Position numbers and translations under genes: made by a program | Shown here: positions 1 to 11,939 of the stretch, piece by piece | Layout: each line of letters begins with the position of its first letter | How positions within the stretch are numbered: the first letter of the stretch is position 1 | Assembly: GCF_021130785.1 (NCBI RefSeq) | Contig: NC_060208.1 | Span: 54,602,501-54,666,500 of the forward strand | DNA: 64,000 nt | Source: Homalodisca vitripennis | Lineage: Eukaryota; Arthropoda; Insecta; Hemiptera; Cicadellidae | Direction of reading: 5' to 3' | The notes under the pieces: generated by a model | Seen by the model: the letters and a program-made list of their open reading frames with translations, nothing else | Database searches by the model: none | What the model was told of the DNA's origin: nothing

Positions 1-427
1 CACTCCGAAGAACACATTAGTTTTAAACCACCCTACTTTTCTAAGGACCGTGGGGTCGTTCGTATATTGCAACAAAGGCGATCACAAAAACTGTAAAAAA
101 GGGGAGGGGTGTGTGGGAAGGTGGACATGTCGTCTAACTGAAGGGGCTATACGCACACACACTGACAAGGTGAGATCCAAATATGTATAGCACGACGGTG
201 TCGCGACGTGGTGGCAACTTTCGGAAGCTCATACGCATACAGTATGGTAAAATCCAGTAAGGTGAGGTCCTACTCAAATCGAATATATCCGTGATCTCTT
301 AACCGTTAGTTTGCTAACAATAAACAATTGAATACGGAAAGGCTAACTTCTAAAACTGAGTCAACTACAAAACACTGGGCCATAGTGTAATGCATGCAAC
401 TTTCAATTTATGTAGTTGCATTCGCAT
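1..427. other. unassigned AT-rich sequence
   Basis: I see no open frame of useful length, tRNA-like box or repeat structure here. It may be intron or intergenic DNA truncated by the window edge. Confidence 0.5.
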
Positions 428-622
428 CTCAGTTTCATTCTTCGAGATCAAAGTTAACTTCCATATAAATCACGAGCATGTTTTATTGCATGCAAGCGGT
501 GCACGACCACATGCGATGCAGCAATTTGAGACTAAGAAATAAACTACTGTACTTCGTGACTTGAGCACAAATATTCAGTGGGTTTGCAGTTAAACAAGCT
601 GAACATTATTATTATTAGCTAA
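428..622 (+). repeat. repeat R1, copy 1
   Basis: A block of about 190 bp that recurs in the same orientation at about 13,908-14,090. Shared landmarks are 'cacgagcatgttttattgc', then 'cacgaccacatgcgat', then a 'cgtgactt' segment and a terminal run of 'attattatta'. The copies differ by many substitutions and small indels, so the duplication is old. There is no coding frame. It could be a dispersed repeat or one anchor of an old segmental duplication, because R2 and R3 follow in the same order at both places. Confidence 0.7.
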
Positions 623-1099
623 TATGGAACGTTTTATGTATTGGATAGAGCAAAATCGCTATCTCTTCTATGTTTTGTTTTGTTCTTGTTCATTTTGTCT
701 ATATTTTTATGTAGGTTTTATATAAATCGGCCTATTGCAATCGTCCTCATGGCTATAGCGCTAAACAAATGTTTTAGAATTCTCAGATCATCTAATACAA
801 ATGTTTGTTTTTACGTATTTTGATATCTCGTAAAATTTAGCAATAAAGAGCGTACAAATTTTAAGTAGTTTAGATGTTTAATTGACACAACACTCATGGG
901 GCAATAACTCTCAACGTGAATATAATAATAAATTTGAAACATTTAAAAACCCCATCATATTGAAACTTTAAAAACAAAAATTGTTATAAACATATAAAAT
1001 TTTTGTACAAACGTGGACTCGATTTAATCACAACTAACCAACAATTGTGATTGTAAACATATGTACTTATAACAATGAATTTGTACACAACATTGCAGG

Positions 1100-1101
<2 letters not shown>
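623..1101. other. unassigned AT-rich sequence
   Basis: Low-complexity AT-rich DNA. A 60-codon plus-strand frame at 641-823 is hydrophobic and T-rich and reads like translated AT-rich DNA. Nothing else can be supported. Confidence 0.5.

Positions 1102-1153
<52 letters not shown>
1102..1153. repeat. (CT)n microsatellite
   Basis: An uninterrupted run of about 26 TC/CT dinucleotides. On the minus strand it translates as a false Arg-Glu repeat. Confidence 0.97.
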
Positions 1154-1156
<3 letters not shown>

Positions 1157-1731
1157 CTCATTGGGCAGAGAGTAAGGTTACTTCTAGAAAATCTTAATAT
1201 TCTAAAAAAATTTAAACTCAAAGTATTACTTTTATTATTGAAGACGTTTCACTACAACAATCTTTATCGTTACATAATGTTTTTCTGTTAAAATAAAATT
1301 AAAATGATTAACCTTATACCATCAGCCAGGACCCCACTGCGCAGTTTTATTTTACACTTATACAAACCGTTGACTTGTTAAAGACAAACATTCAGGGCTT
1401 GAGTTTAACAATATAAAAATGAAATTAGTGACTTGGAAATGGAGTAATGTAGAAGACTAAGTTGTCAAACGTTTCAGGCAATGCAAGGTAGAAGTCAAGT
1501 TATATTTGTGAAGTGCATTGTAGTGGAAAAAGTTATTGAAAACTAAAAACTCCATTATAAAAGTAGAAAAGTTTATCCTTTTATGTCTTATCATTTTATA
1601 TTTCCAATTATTTTCTATCATAGCACAGCCCATAACAATTGAAAATATTGTTATCTCCATCGGATGATAACAGCAGACTTTCGAGCTGCGATCAATAGAC
1701 ACAAAATGTTCAACGTTATTTTTCATCGTTT
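1154..1731. other. unassigned AT-rich sequence
   Basis: No feature recognised. The 89-codon minus-strand frame at 1,457-1,726 has no domain or splice context that I can support. Confidence 0.45.
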
Positions 1732-1992
1732 GAACAATATAAAAACGTTGACTCAGATAAAATCATTGGACTGAAAACATTCCTGAATGTCAGATGTGTT
1801 CAACCGACTGTATTCGAAATGGCGAAATCCCCTTCTCTCACTCTATCTGCACCCTCTCACTAATACCACATCACCATCACACAATGAGTTCAGCCACCCA
1901 CGCCATCACTCGCACTCTTCTTTTGAGTTATATTTGATAGATTCGGTACAAAATATGTTTCAACTGATTGACAAAATTGGAAACGTGCTTTA
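1732..1992 (+). repeat. repeat R2, copy 1
   Basis: About 255 bp closely matching 17,353-17,600 in the same orientation. The shared core runs from 'aaaacgttgactca' through 'cctgaatgtcagatgtgttc' and 'ggcgaaatccccttctctca' to 'gatagattcg'. Copy 2 carries an extra segment of about 18 bp that re-duplicates the 'ctctcactctat' motif. The conserved region is open in one frame in both copies (both begin Met-Ser-Asp-Val-Phe-Asn-Arg-Leu-Tyr), but the frame diverges downstream, so I treat it as non-coding repeat rather than a gene. Confidence 0.75.
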
Positions 1993-2244
1993 AAAATATA
2001 TGTTAATTAAATATCATTAAGTTAATTTTTAACTTTTAAATTTTCTAAAGTTTTTTGGTATTCGGACAGGCGTAAAAACTTTTTAAACTCTGTTTCTTAC
2101 GTCGGTAGTAGTGTATATCCGCACATCATTAGATGATGACATTAATATAGATGATTTAGTGTATAAACACTGTGACTACAGAGCGGCGCCGTGTCCAATG
2201 TGATCACTCACACACTACAAGATCATGTAAGCTTCGGTAGTGAA
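1993..2244. other. unassigned spacer
   Basis: AT-rich spacer between repeat R2 and the 3' tail of the non-LTR element. Nothing is recognised. Confidence 0.4.
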
Positions 2245-2556
2245 AATGTTTAATGAAATGAAATAAAAAATGTCCTTTATTAGAGGCGAAGTTAGGACTA
2301 TAAAGTCCTTTCTACCACTTAACCTCGTAAAAAATTAAACTAACATACATATACATGTATAACTAAAAATAAATCTATTTATTTACCTTATACGTTTAAA
2401 AGAATCTTAGCTTTAAAATAATTAAAAAAACAACTTCTATAATTAATGTAAACTTTATAAATATTTACAAAACTATAATAAGACATACACGCATGCATTC
2501 ATTCAACATGCATTCATTCAGTTGCCCTAAGTAACACATTCCAAAGCCGCCAACCG

Positions 2557-2823
2557 CTATACCCCCTGAGCCCCCAGCATCAAGGCCCTGACCTCCGCCC
2601 CAAAGCGAGCGCGCTTATCAATGGCTCTGATGTTTATAGGTAAGGCATTCCACAATCGGCAGGCAGAAACTGTAAAACGACTTACTAAAGGTAGTTGTTC
2701 GATGAATTGGTATAGATAATAAGGATATACCCCTCCTTGTACTTCGTTCACTGTTAGTTCAGACATAAATTGAAAGTTGTTTGAAAGATAACTGGGACAA
2801 TTTTTATTTAAAAGAGCGTGCAA
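2557..2823 (-). pseudogene. C-terminal segment of LINE ORF2
   Basis: An 88-codon minus-strand frame with the block Ser-Ala-Cys-Arg-Leu-Trp-Asn-Ala-Leu-Pro, typical of the post-RT C-terminus of jockey/CR1-type ORF2. It is in the correct order downstream of the RT fragments and upstream of the 3' tail. It is short and disconnected from the RT by frame breaks. Confidence 0.75.
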
Positions 2824-3050
2824 CAGAATGAGTGAGTGATAGTCTCGAAGAATCTTGTAATTTTAATATAGATAATTGTTTGAAGAAGGGCGTTACGTGA
2901 TCATCACGTCTGAGATTGAAAATGAACCTAATGGCAAAAGTTCTGATCACGCTGGTGTTTATTTGAAAGCTCCACAGTCATGTCATTAATGACTATGTCA
3001 CAGTAGTTGAAGTGAGGGCAGCAGTACAAGAGTCTTTATCAGCATTACTT

Positions 3051-4140
3051 TTAACTTTGGTGTGGTAGATATGAAGCCAGCCGCTTGAGGCTGTGAACAC
3101 CGGCAAAGACCCTATTACATATCAAAGAAGCCTGTTCAGTCCATCTTAAGTGTTTGTCAATAATAAGTCCTAGATTCTTTACTTTCTCAGAGTATTCTAG
3201 ATCTTGGTCATTTAGTTTTAATTCGGGGAGCCGTAGTAAAGTCAATTTTACGAACAAGCTTTGAATGACCTATCATAATACACTGAGTTTTGTCTACGTT
3301 TAATTTAGTCCATGTTTCCAAGTCCAGTGAGTAAACAGCATCAATATCGGAATTCATGAGAGTCACACAAGTTTGTATGTCCCTTATAGAAAAGTGGCGA
3401 TATATTTTGTCAGTCATCTGCATATATGTGAAAATTGGAATGAGTAATTTGAGTAGTAATGTCATTGATGTATATGAAAATAAAAGTGGCCGCCAGGACT
3501 GAACCCTGTGGAATTCCACGAGTGACTGGTCTCCATCTCGACTCGACTGCTTCTCACCCGACCTGACACACTGGCGCGTCGTCCCGAAAGATAAGACTCA
3601 ACCCACTTGACACTACCATCAGAGAAACCATCCTTCCTAAGTTTGATGAGGAGAAGGGGATAAATAAACAACAGTCAAAAGCGTTTGAAAAGTCGAAAAG
3701 GGTTAAAATGGTTACCTGACTCTTATCAATTCCAAGGCGTATATCATCAACTATTTTTAAAAAGTGCAGTAGTAGTGCTGTGGTTTGGAGCGAAAACCAG
3801 ATTGAAAATTTGATAAAATGGTATTACTTTCAAGGTATATTGAAGATTGCTGATGAACAATCCGCTCCAAACACTTTGATAAAGCAGGGAGTATACTTAT
3901 TGGCCTGAATTGTGAAGGATTTTGTGGAGAGGAACATTTCTGAAGTGGGCGAACTAAAGCAGACTTCCATGTCAATGGGAACATTGAAGTAGCCAGAGAT
4001 TTATTGAAAATAGCAGTGATAGTTGGAAGAGTGACTGGAAGAGTATCTTTTATTAACCTTATAGGAATGCCATCGGCCCCGACTGCGTTACTGGACATCC
4101 TTATAATAGACTTTAATACATCTGTCTCTGTTACCGGAGT
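3051..4140 (-). pseudogene. reverse transcriptase domain remnant of LINE ORF2
   Basis: The finger region at 3,757-4,098 contains Gly-Ala-Asp-Gly-Ile-Pro and the block QFRPISILPALSKCLERIV, both characteristic of LINE RTs. The first catalytic-Asp block (Phe-Asp-Phe-Ser-Asn-Ala-Phe-Asp) is encoded near 3,680-3,705. The second (Tyr-Ala-Asp-Asp) is at about 3,412-3,423, directly followed by an in-frame TGA. Thumb-like sequence including NLGLIIDKHLRW lies near 3,150-3,190. At least three frameshifts or stops separate these parts. Confidence 0.85.
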
Positions 4141-4689
4141 GAAAGAGAACTGAAACTCAGGTTTATCAAAAGTAGCACCTTCGAGCTCGGAGACATACTC
4201 CTGAGCCCCAGACTAATCAACAGGAATCTCAACAAAGAAGTTGTTGATATCATCGAGATTAAGGAAACCGGGAGTAAGTGTTAGGCTTGCCAACTCAAGT
4301 TCCTTTCAATTTTGACCATAACATTCTGCTAGATTGTTTTTTAGACAGGGAAGAGTAGTAAAACCTGATCTTGGCATTTCTAATTTGTTGTTGCACATTG
4401 TTCCTTAATTTTTTATATGCAGCCCAGTCATCACGTAACTTGGATCGCTTAGCCTTAAGGAAAGCTCTATCTCTTTGCTTCTGAAGGTGTCGAATAAATT
4501 CTGAGATCCATGGAGCAGGCTGTTTTGGTTACTCTTTTTGAAACAAATGGAGCGTGTTTATCAAGAAAACCATTCATTAATGAATTAAATTTTGATACCA
4601 TAATGTCCACATTATCAGCCGATGTGACCTCATGCCATGGAGTTATAGAAGCATCGATTAAGCAGGGAATAAAGATTGATATTTTTTGT

Positions 4690-5240
4690 AGTTTCTATAA
4701 AACATAACTTTTGGTTCGATCTTGGGAGTTCTTAGTTTATAAGCAAGAAAAATAAGGTCATGTTTGGAAAGGCCAGGAGCAGGAAGTTGCCCGTGCCTAA
4801 CCAGGGTTCGGTCACAGACAGCAATGATATCAAGCCAGGTGTCGGCAGTCTCAGTGTGGTGAGTGGCTAGTAGAGGAAGTATGGTTCATGTAACACGAGT
4901 AAAACATAATTAGTTAAAAAAGTTTGGTCATAAGTAATTAGTCCAAGTAAATCAGTATTAAAATCTCCCATCACAATAACATGACTGTAGTGAGCCAAAA
5001 AAAACCCAGAAGATCATGTTCGAACTCAGCCATGTAGCCGAGGTGAGGAGCTCTGTAACAAACAGCAATTAAAATGTGTGCTCCATTAAACACAGACGTC
5101 CAGAAACATGTAATATTCTGGCCGTCCATCTCTGGATGTGTATCGGATGATAGCAGGACAGAGATTAATCGTTCAGACAAGAGATGACATGGAGTAAGTA
5201 AATGTGAATGATTTACATTAAGAGAGGGTCCAAAGCTGCA
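4690..5240 (-). pseudogene. apurinic endonuclease (EN) domain remnant of LINE ORF2
   Basis: Minus-strand frames encode a typical EN middle segment (an Ile-Ala-Val-Cys-Tyr-Arg-Ala-Pro block followed by His-Leu-Gly-Tyr) around 5,030-5,090. Further downstream is a Thr-Trp-Leu-Asp-Ile-Ile block near 4,830 and Ser-Lys-His-Asp-Leu-Ile-Phe near 4,765, the position of the family's SDH motif, here with Asp replaced by Lys. The fragments lie in different frames separated by stops. The domain normally nicks target DNA to prime reverse transcription. The N-terminal catalytic part is missing. Confidence 0.75.
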
Positions 5241-5750
5241 TAAGTAATAATATAAACAGATTAAGGTAATAGTAATAAATATATACTGGTATTGTAGGTT
5301 TTTTTCCATCATGCACATGAAGAAGAGTTATATTAAAATGTCTCCAAGCTTATATTTTTCTTTAATTTTCTTTTGGTATTCGTAGTTATTTTATATTATA
5401 AAATGACGAAGTAATTAAGTATAGCTTTTTCATGATTCGCCGTAGTGCTTGCAGCTATTAAATTAAACTACACATAGGAAAACAAGGGTGGCACCAATTT
5501 ATAATAAAAATAATGGAACCGCACACAATTTATTAATTCATGAATATTTATTTGAGTTACTTGTATATGTGTAAATTTATTATTTTATTCATATATATTT
5601 TACTTCCAACCTGCAAGTTAAAAGATCCAGTCCGTTTACTGAAGTTATAAAATATAAAAGTAAGCCTGGTCAGATAAAGTTCGTCTCAATACCGACCCAC
5701 ATAACAGTACAGACATATAGCCCCAATGGCTGGCGCAACGAGTCCCAAAT
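5241..5750. other. unassigned AT-rich sequence
   Basis: Beyond the 5' truncation of the LINE. No feature recognised. Confidence 0.4.
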
Positions 5751-5945
5751 GCAAGATTGTGTCTTGTATTGAAACTCACTTCCGAGATTGTGTGCAGTAT
5801 TGGTAAGGTGATGGTAGTACCATATGTCTAACGAAGTACAAACTGACAACATACATAGAGCTATATTAATTTTGATGGCAGAATATTCAAACAAAAACCA
5901 CATATTTAAAACAACTTCAACACTTGGAAAATTAAAATTTAATAG
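5751..5945 (+). repeat. repeat R3, copy 1
   Basis: About 190 bp matching 20,457-20,630 in the same orientation, from 'tgcaagat' through 'tccgagattg', 'aatgaagtac/aacgaagtac' and 'agaatattcaaacaa'. The copies are clearly diverged. No protein reading survives in both. Confidence 0.7.
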
Positions 5946-7146
5946 TAAAAAAAATCAAAATAATCAAAATTAAATTATAACGAAAATAAGTGCTTGTCTA
6001 TACAAATCACAGGGGTGATAGAACATGAACGAAAAAAATAACTAAAGCCACCTAACTTCAAAACAGAAGAAAATCAAGTTGTTAATTAATTGTCTGTTGT
6101 TAAATCATCGAAGCAATTATTTTTAAAATTAATATACCTAAAATGAAACAATTGTTTAGAGATTATAGCTTATGCAATTGTTCCGGATAATAGAATAATA
6201 TAACAGAGATAGCATTTACTGCAATAAGAACTTATATTAATGACCACGTTCACTCATAATTCTGCTACTTTTTGCATAATTATAAAAACTGTGAATATAT
6301 TTAACTATTTGAATATAATGTACGATATTTTATAATTAAGATGAGTATTTCAATTTGATAATTTGAACGTCTACGTACTTAACACCTTACAACAACTTAA
6401 AAGATATAATAAATTTTTAATAATAAAAGTTATATAAATTCACTTATAATATCTATTAAGAAACTGTTCCATCATTTATTGTAATGTAGGCTTCTTAAAA
6501 TGTTAATATCTAAAAGCGGGCATATCTATATCGAGATCAGAGATGTCGATGTATTTATATGACAAAGCATATCTATTCAATGATTTGCTACGAGATTGGT
6601 AAGACACTTTGTTAACACTCATAAATTAATTGGTTATTAATTAATTGATTGTAAAAACTGTCAATTACAACGAGTACTGCAGTTTAAATATCGCTAAAGC
6701 CGCATTCAAAGATCGCCCTCAAGTTGCACTCCGCAGAATTAAATGGAAGAGGGGGATAATCGCCCAACCCCCCCCCACACACACCCCTAATTGATGATCA
6801 TTAAACAGTTCTCGCTGATTCAATCTATTCATTCTGTATTGGATGCAGCACTCTCTCTACATCATTGTACATTCGGATTTTGCAACATAAACTCATCATG
6901 TTGTCCATGTTTGTAAAGAGTATTTTCGATCTTAAATCTGGGCTTGGTCAAGGCTGAATTTAAAAACCCAACATTATTTTGTTAGTATATAGTACATGCA
7001 CAGTTGCACCTAGATGCTGTTAGGTTCCAAAAAAGAATGCAAATAAGTATTTCATCATCTGATTTACATATTATTTGTTAAATAAAATACAACAGTACAA
7101 CAGCGTAAAAGTAAAAATTTTATCTCGAATTCCTAATTGTTTTAGC
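5946..7146. other. unassigned AT-rich sequence
   Basis: No gene or repeat recognised. It contains a short C-run followed by (CA)n at about 6,767-6,785. Confidence 0.45.
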
Positions 7147-7320
7147 TTATCATACTAGCAGTTATCCGCGGCTTCCCATGCAGTTTTTTGCTGGATAACA
7201 GCAACAATGTATGCATATGCTTTTTACATGGCAAACCAAACAGTGAGTGCCACTGAACATTTTTTTTAAATAATGTCAAGACTTTTTACAGTTAAATAAC
7301 AGTGGGACCCAAAAGCTTTG
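7147..7320 (+). mobile_element. SINE-like/non-autonomous element, head fragment
   Basis: The segment beginning 'ctagcagttatccgcggctt' matches the conserved head seen again at 15,726 and 16,056 and, reversed, near 38,290-38,320. I know this head from insect non-autonomous elements. Only about 150 bp are recognisable. The 3' end cannot be placed. Confidence 0.6.
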
Positions 7321-8474
7321 TAGTAAAATAATTTTTATAAGTACCATTCATACAACTAGAATTTTATTGAATAATATTATTATTAATATGAAGAACGTTC
7401 CAATATACTTTATTGAATAGCTCTAACGACAAGCTTTCAGTAACAATTATACCAATGAGGAGGAATCTATGATCTTTTAGTGGAAGCATTTATTCATGTA
7501 GTAGGATGGAGGCCTATGATAATTTTTAAACGAAAGTAGGCATAATGTAGGCTACATATTATTTCAGATCACATGTAAAATTACAATACATAGCGTATAA
7601 AAGAAACAAATAAATAAATAGTAACTGATGTTTTACAAAACAAATGTAATATTTCAGAATAGTTCAATTTCCTAAAAGGATACATATGCTTGTTTCGCGG
7701 GCCATACAACCGCTGTCTTTTTACTTTCAATATTTGTTCTCGGAAAGTATGAATATCTGTAAACCTGATACAATACTGTGTAATCTCTATCCCTTTATAT
7801 CATCCCATTTCTTTGGTTCAGTGTAGTAATTAAATAATTCTGTATACGCCTAATCAGTATCGGTACAGTAACGGTACAAAATGGACCCGCTGCCTCTCAA
7901 TTCTTTTTTCTTGTAATAAAAAAAACTCAACTTGGTGTCTAGTTTCTTTTTTGTTATCCATTCGTAACAGTGATGAACTCGCTGCGCTCGATTGTTTTCT
8001 CAAATTGTAGTCATGATACAGATGGTTCGTTGAGTCGTGTTTGTGCTCAGCCCCTCCGCTTTTAATCTTATAGTTGCTGTAAATGTACCGTCTAACAGTA
8101 TCAAAGAAAGCCAATTTGGAATACCTTCAATGCACATATTCACAATTTTGATCATGAAACTGAATCTGGTAATAATGAATAGAAAAAACTTATCACTGCC
8201 ACCATCACATTTGTTTATATACAATTTGGAGAAAATTGATAAACATGTGTTTCTTTTCTATAGACCGTACATAGGCTACAACAAATTGAAAGAGAAAAAA
8301 CTCCTGAGTGTCTTACACTTTTAATGCACGAAATATTCCAGAAAGGCAATCTGGAGAAATGTGTTTAAATTTTAAGGCGCCTTTAAACAGGAGTTAACAA
8401 ACCGAAAGTTTCCAACTTTCTAGACGCTTTGATTGTTGGTTTTATTTATTTTTAAGCAACAAAATCAAAACTAA
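7321..8474. other. unassigned sequence
   Basis: No gene supported. Several overlapping 60-95-codon frames on both strands at 7,854-8,324 are mutually exclusive and show no recognisable motif. Confidence 0.4.
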
Positions 8475-8699
8475 CCAGGTGGCTCAACTCAAAGCAAAAT
8501 ACTTGAACTTTTGGGTGCGGAAGAGGTTGTATTGACCGTGGCAACGTGTGTTATTTGGCTAAACGTAGAACGACAAGGTTCTAGGGCAAAACCTGTATTG
8601 CAGGCAAGAGGAATGTATTGTGACAGCGATCTCTTAAATTACTTTTATATAGACGATATAGATTATGTGACACGAACATTTAGAAGCGCTGCAGTATAA
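8475..8699 (+). pseudogene. possible PIF/Harbinger-like transposase N-terminal remnant
   Basis: A plus-strand open frame of about 74 codons before a stop. It reads Leu-Gly-Ala-Glu-Glu-Val-Val-Leu, then a hydrophobic stretch, basic residues, Lys-Pro-Val-Leu-Gln-Ala-Arg-Gly, then Ser-Asp-Leu-Leu-Asn and a Phe-Arg near the end. This layout resembles the N-terminus of HARBI1/PIF-type DDE transposases (acidic start, aliphatic helix, Arg-rich turn, a Ser-x-Leu-Leu block and a Phe-x-x-Phe-x-Arg-Met motif). The DDE catalytic domain is absent. The call rests on remembered family layout and may be wrong. Confidence 0.35.
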
Positions 8700-10636
8700 A
8701 AAATCTAGGAATGTTTTGCAACGATTTTTAAGATTTATGTGTTGGTGTTCGAGACACAATTTGCAACAACTACTCGACAGCAATTTCCATGTGAGGAATA
8801 TTAGCCATTACTTACAGTTTATGACAGCTAGTGGATACACTTATGGCAGTCTGAGTTGTTATTTTAAAGTTTCCGATGTACAATTTCACTGTTAGTCTCA
8901 GAGGTGTGTGAGGCTTTAATAGGTTTCATACAAGACAACATATTGATAAGTAATGTCAGAATATGGTAGTAACATGGGTCTGTGGTCATGGTATAATTTG
9001 ATATATTTCTATAATTGGAAATTTTGAATCCAAATCCTCCTTAAAATGCGAAGTTTATTTGAATTGTGCAAATTGTGTTGTTCAAGAAATGAATAATATA
9101 CTTGTTCGTAAACTAAGATATTCATCACAAAGAGAATAATGGCTTTGACTATCGGGAATATCGTCCAGCGTTTGGGCGATATTCCGATATTCAAAGCGAT
9201 GTTTGGTCCATTTACGCCAATTCAGAAAGAAAACGGGATACTTTTCTATAAAATATGTTATAACCCCTGTTTCTGTTGTGTTCAAGTATTAATCATGAAA
9301 CACTCTATTTGCTTTTGAAGCATCCTGTATAGTAACTTAACTTGAGAAATGGGCAAATGAATATGTAAATTAACAATTCATGAAAGCTTTAATTATCGTT
9401 ACTAAATTTAACTTTCTCATTAATTGCAAAATTGATATGGCAATAAATAATATTAATTATTATAAATAAAAGTTTTGAAACATATGGAAACTTAAATTGA
9501 GAAATAAACAATTGAATAGGGGAGTTAAAACTTCATGAAAGCTTTTATACAAAATGCTCTAGAACATTTTAAATTTGTATCCTAGATTTATATTTCCATC
9601 TCATTTGCTAACAGTTACAGCGTTTAGTCCATATAGGTAATAAAAGTATTGGACGAAACATAAACCGATACGTTTACGTCTGTTTCGTCTAATTTTTAAT
9701 TAGACAGTTAAAAATTTATTAAAATACGTACACACGTTCATGTAACTTTCGTAACTCCAATATAGAAAGGTATCTCTAGTAACATTTAGGAAACATAGAA
9801 TTGAATATACTGTTGATAAAAATTATATGTGATGTTTGTTATCGTATATGGTTGAAGGCAACTCCCTCTACTCCCACACTTAACAGTTCCGCCGAATATC
9901 CCTCCCCCTCCCCCATCAGTCTACCACCCTGATATAACTATCTGCTGCTACATTTGTCTCAACAGAGTTGTACATGTTCAATCCAACGAACTGAACTAAA
10001 TACACTCCTTCTCTAAAATTAATCTTTGTAACAAATATTTAATTAGTAAATCTTTAATTGATATGTATTTAATACAGTAATAAATATACAAGGATTTCAA
10101 ATCCACAATATTTTCTCACAGAAAGGTCTATTGACCACTTGAAATAATCTAAAAATGAAACTAGTTAATGTTGTACACACATTTTTTGAATATTTTGACC
10201 GGTTAAATTTTGTTACTAATAACCAGGTTAGTTCACTTTTAAAGGTTAGTTTTGAGGACGACGGCCATCAGAATAGCAAATGCTACTCGTACATAGGAGG
10301 CTTGATATAGGTTAGTTTAACAAAACCACACAACTCACGTGCATAACCTTAGTTCCATATCTGCATGCTCGTTCTATTTACTTTATACCTACTCCGAGTT
10401 CGGCATTTCATGAACCATCGTTTACTATCTTTGTTGTTTTAAATCATCCCCTTCCCATTTTCCCATCACTTATCACTAGTGAAGGCCACGCCTCCTAGTG
10501 CACTTTACTATGCTGAAACTATTGTAAAGTGGTTATCCATTATTGTTATCGAGGTTATCCAATTTTACGTAATGTACAAACAAGGATTTATATTGTTTAA
10601 ATTTTGTGTTTATAACTTATGTTAAATATATAATTG
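8700..10636. other. unassigned AT-rich sequence
   Basis: No supported gene. C-rich patch at 9,890-9,915. Three copies of 'ggttagtt' occur within 10,225-10,320. Confidence 0.45.
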
Positions 10637-10779
10637 ATTTTCCATTATTTGATAGAAGGAAAGTCACAATTATCCAATAATTTTGCTCGACGATGGCACC
10701 TTTAATGTCGAAAGCCCTCGTGTGAACTAATAAAATTATTGGATAATTGTGAATTTTCTTTTATTAAATAATAGAAAAT
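10637..10779. repeat. inverted repeat / MITE-like hairpin
   Basis: Left arm 10,637-10,684 and right arm 10,732-10,779 are about 48 bp each, separated by 47 bp. The inner 21 bp of each arm ('cacaattatccaataatttt' and its complement) match perfectly and the outer parts match with scattered mismatches. It could be a small foldback transposon or MITE. No clear target-site duplication is seen. Confidence 0.8.
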
Positions 10780-11939
10780 AGTGTTTTCCAATAAGAAGAG
10801 CAACTCCTTCAATATAATTAATGTTTAATACGTGCATACATTATTTTGTATTATTAGTTACTTTTAATATTATAATTCTAGATATTTTATTATTATAGGT
10901 TATTAGTATATTTGAATAGGACAAAGCTGTATAAAAATAAGGGTATAATTTTGTATATCTGTATCAGATGTTCTTTTTATTTTCGATAATCTATTTTTGA
11001 AAAATTACCACAAATTGCTTTAATTGTAAGTTTAAGCTTATAAATTTGAAATTGCCATTGCTCTTAACACATTTTAAGACCATTCCAAACAGTTAATGGA
11101 TAAACAAATCGAACAGGTGACGAACGAAAAAGAATGGACTAAAAATACACTCGTATACCCCAATCACTTATATTCATTATTCCTAATATGTGCACCTTTT
11201 ACAGTTATCTGTTTTAATAATATTCTCAAGTAATGTAAATACAACAGTGATACTAGTTTCATATAATATTGTGGTATTTCTATTTCTCTCGCAAGTCAGA
11301 GAAATAGTATCCAGTTGAGGAGGGCACTTTCCAATGGATTCGCACAAAATCAGGATTATTAACATGGATGTCACGTTTCGCCTTGTCAGAGCCAATCCAA
11401 CTACAATCACGTCTTCGACAATTGTTGAGTCATCTACAGTTTTTTCTATCAGTTATTCAGTTAAAATATATGTTTTCACGATTTGTATACATAGCAACTT
11501 TTATTTTTTTTGGTTACCATACGTGTTATCATAGAAGTATTATTTACTCTTCTTGGATTCTCGGTAAAACAAATTTTGGAAATTTCGTTCTAATCTTTTA
11601 TTGTATTTAGCATGCTGATTATATATATTTTATTACTAAAACGTTTAAATTATATTTTTTCTTAAAATATAGGACGAGTGAAATCCATCATAAAGAAGCT
11701 GATATTAAGATAGTAACTTACTGCTAGAGTAATATGTTTGTTTTGTGATCATATGTTTTAAATGAAAAAGGTATTCTCATAAGATGATATTGGAACTTTG
11801 AAAAGTCTGATGTACTTAAAATTCACATAAAGCACATTTAGAGTGTAAAAGCTTTCAATAGATGTCAAATACGTGTAGTATAAAATATAAGCATCTAAAT
11901 TGTCGTATAAAAACAGGATAAATTCTTTTGGACGAACTT
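10780..11939. other. unassigned AT-rich sequence
   Basis: No gene supported; overlapping frames at 11,334-11,610 have no recognisable motif. Confidence 0.4.

Larger units (their letters stand above)
2245..5240 (-). mobile_element. 5'-truncated non-LTR retrotransposon (jockey/CR1-like), degenerate
   Basis: A minus-strand LINE covering most of an ORF2, in the order endonuclease, reverse transcriptase, C-terminal region, 3' tail. The 3' end (low coordinates) has an AATAAAG-like stretch followed by 'tttcatttcatt', a short-repeat tail typical of jockey/CR1-group elements. The 5' part stops within the endonuclease domain and no ORF1 is seen. The reading frame is broken many times, so it is a dead copy. 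The clade is uncertain (jockey, CR1 or L2-like); the LINE identity is secure. Confidence 0.9.

Noticed and set aside
1024..1221. Minus-strand frame with an Arg-Glu repeat
   Set aside because: It is the (CT)n microsatellite read as protein.
4700..4740. tRNA-like B box ('ggttcgatct')
   Set aside because: It falls inside the LINE endonuclease remnant and no A box or cloverleaf accompanies it.
7854..8324. Three overlapping frames of 74-95 codons on both strands
   Set aside because: Mutually exclusive, no motif, no splice context; expected by chance.
9845..9935. Pro/Ser-rich frame in a C-rich patch
   Set aside because: Low-complexity composition and no acceptor with a pyrimidine tract.
10230..10300. 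Short frame reading Asp-Asp-Gly-His-Gln ... Cys-Tyr-Ser-Tyr-Ile-Gly-Gly, reminiscent of an astacin Ser-Tyr-Ile-Gly motif
   Set aside because: Only about 20 residues, followed at once by a stop, and the zinc-binding motif is absent; likely coincidence.
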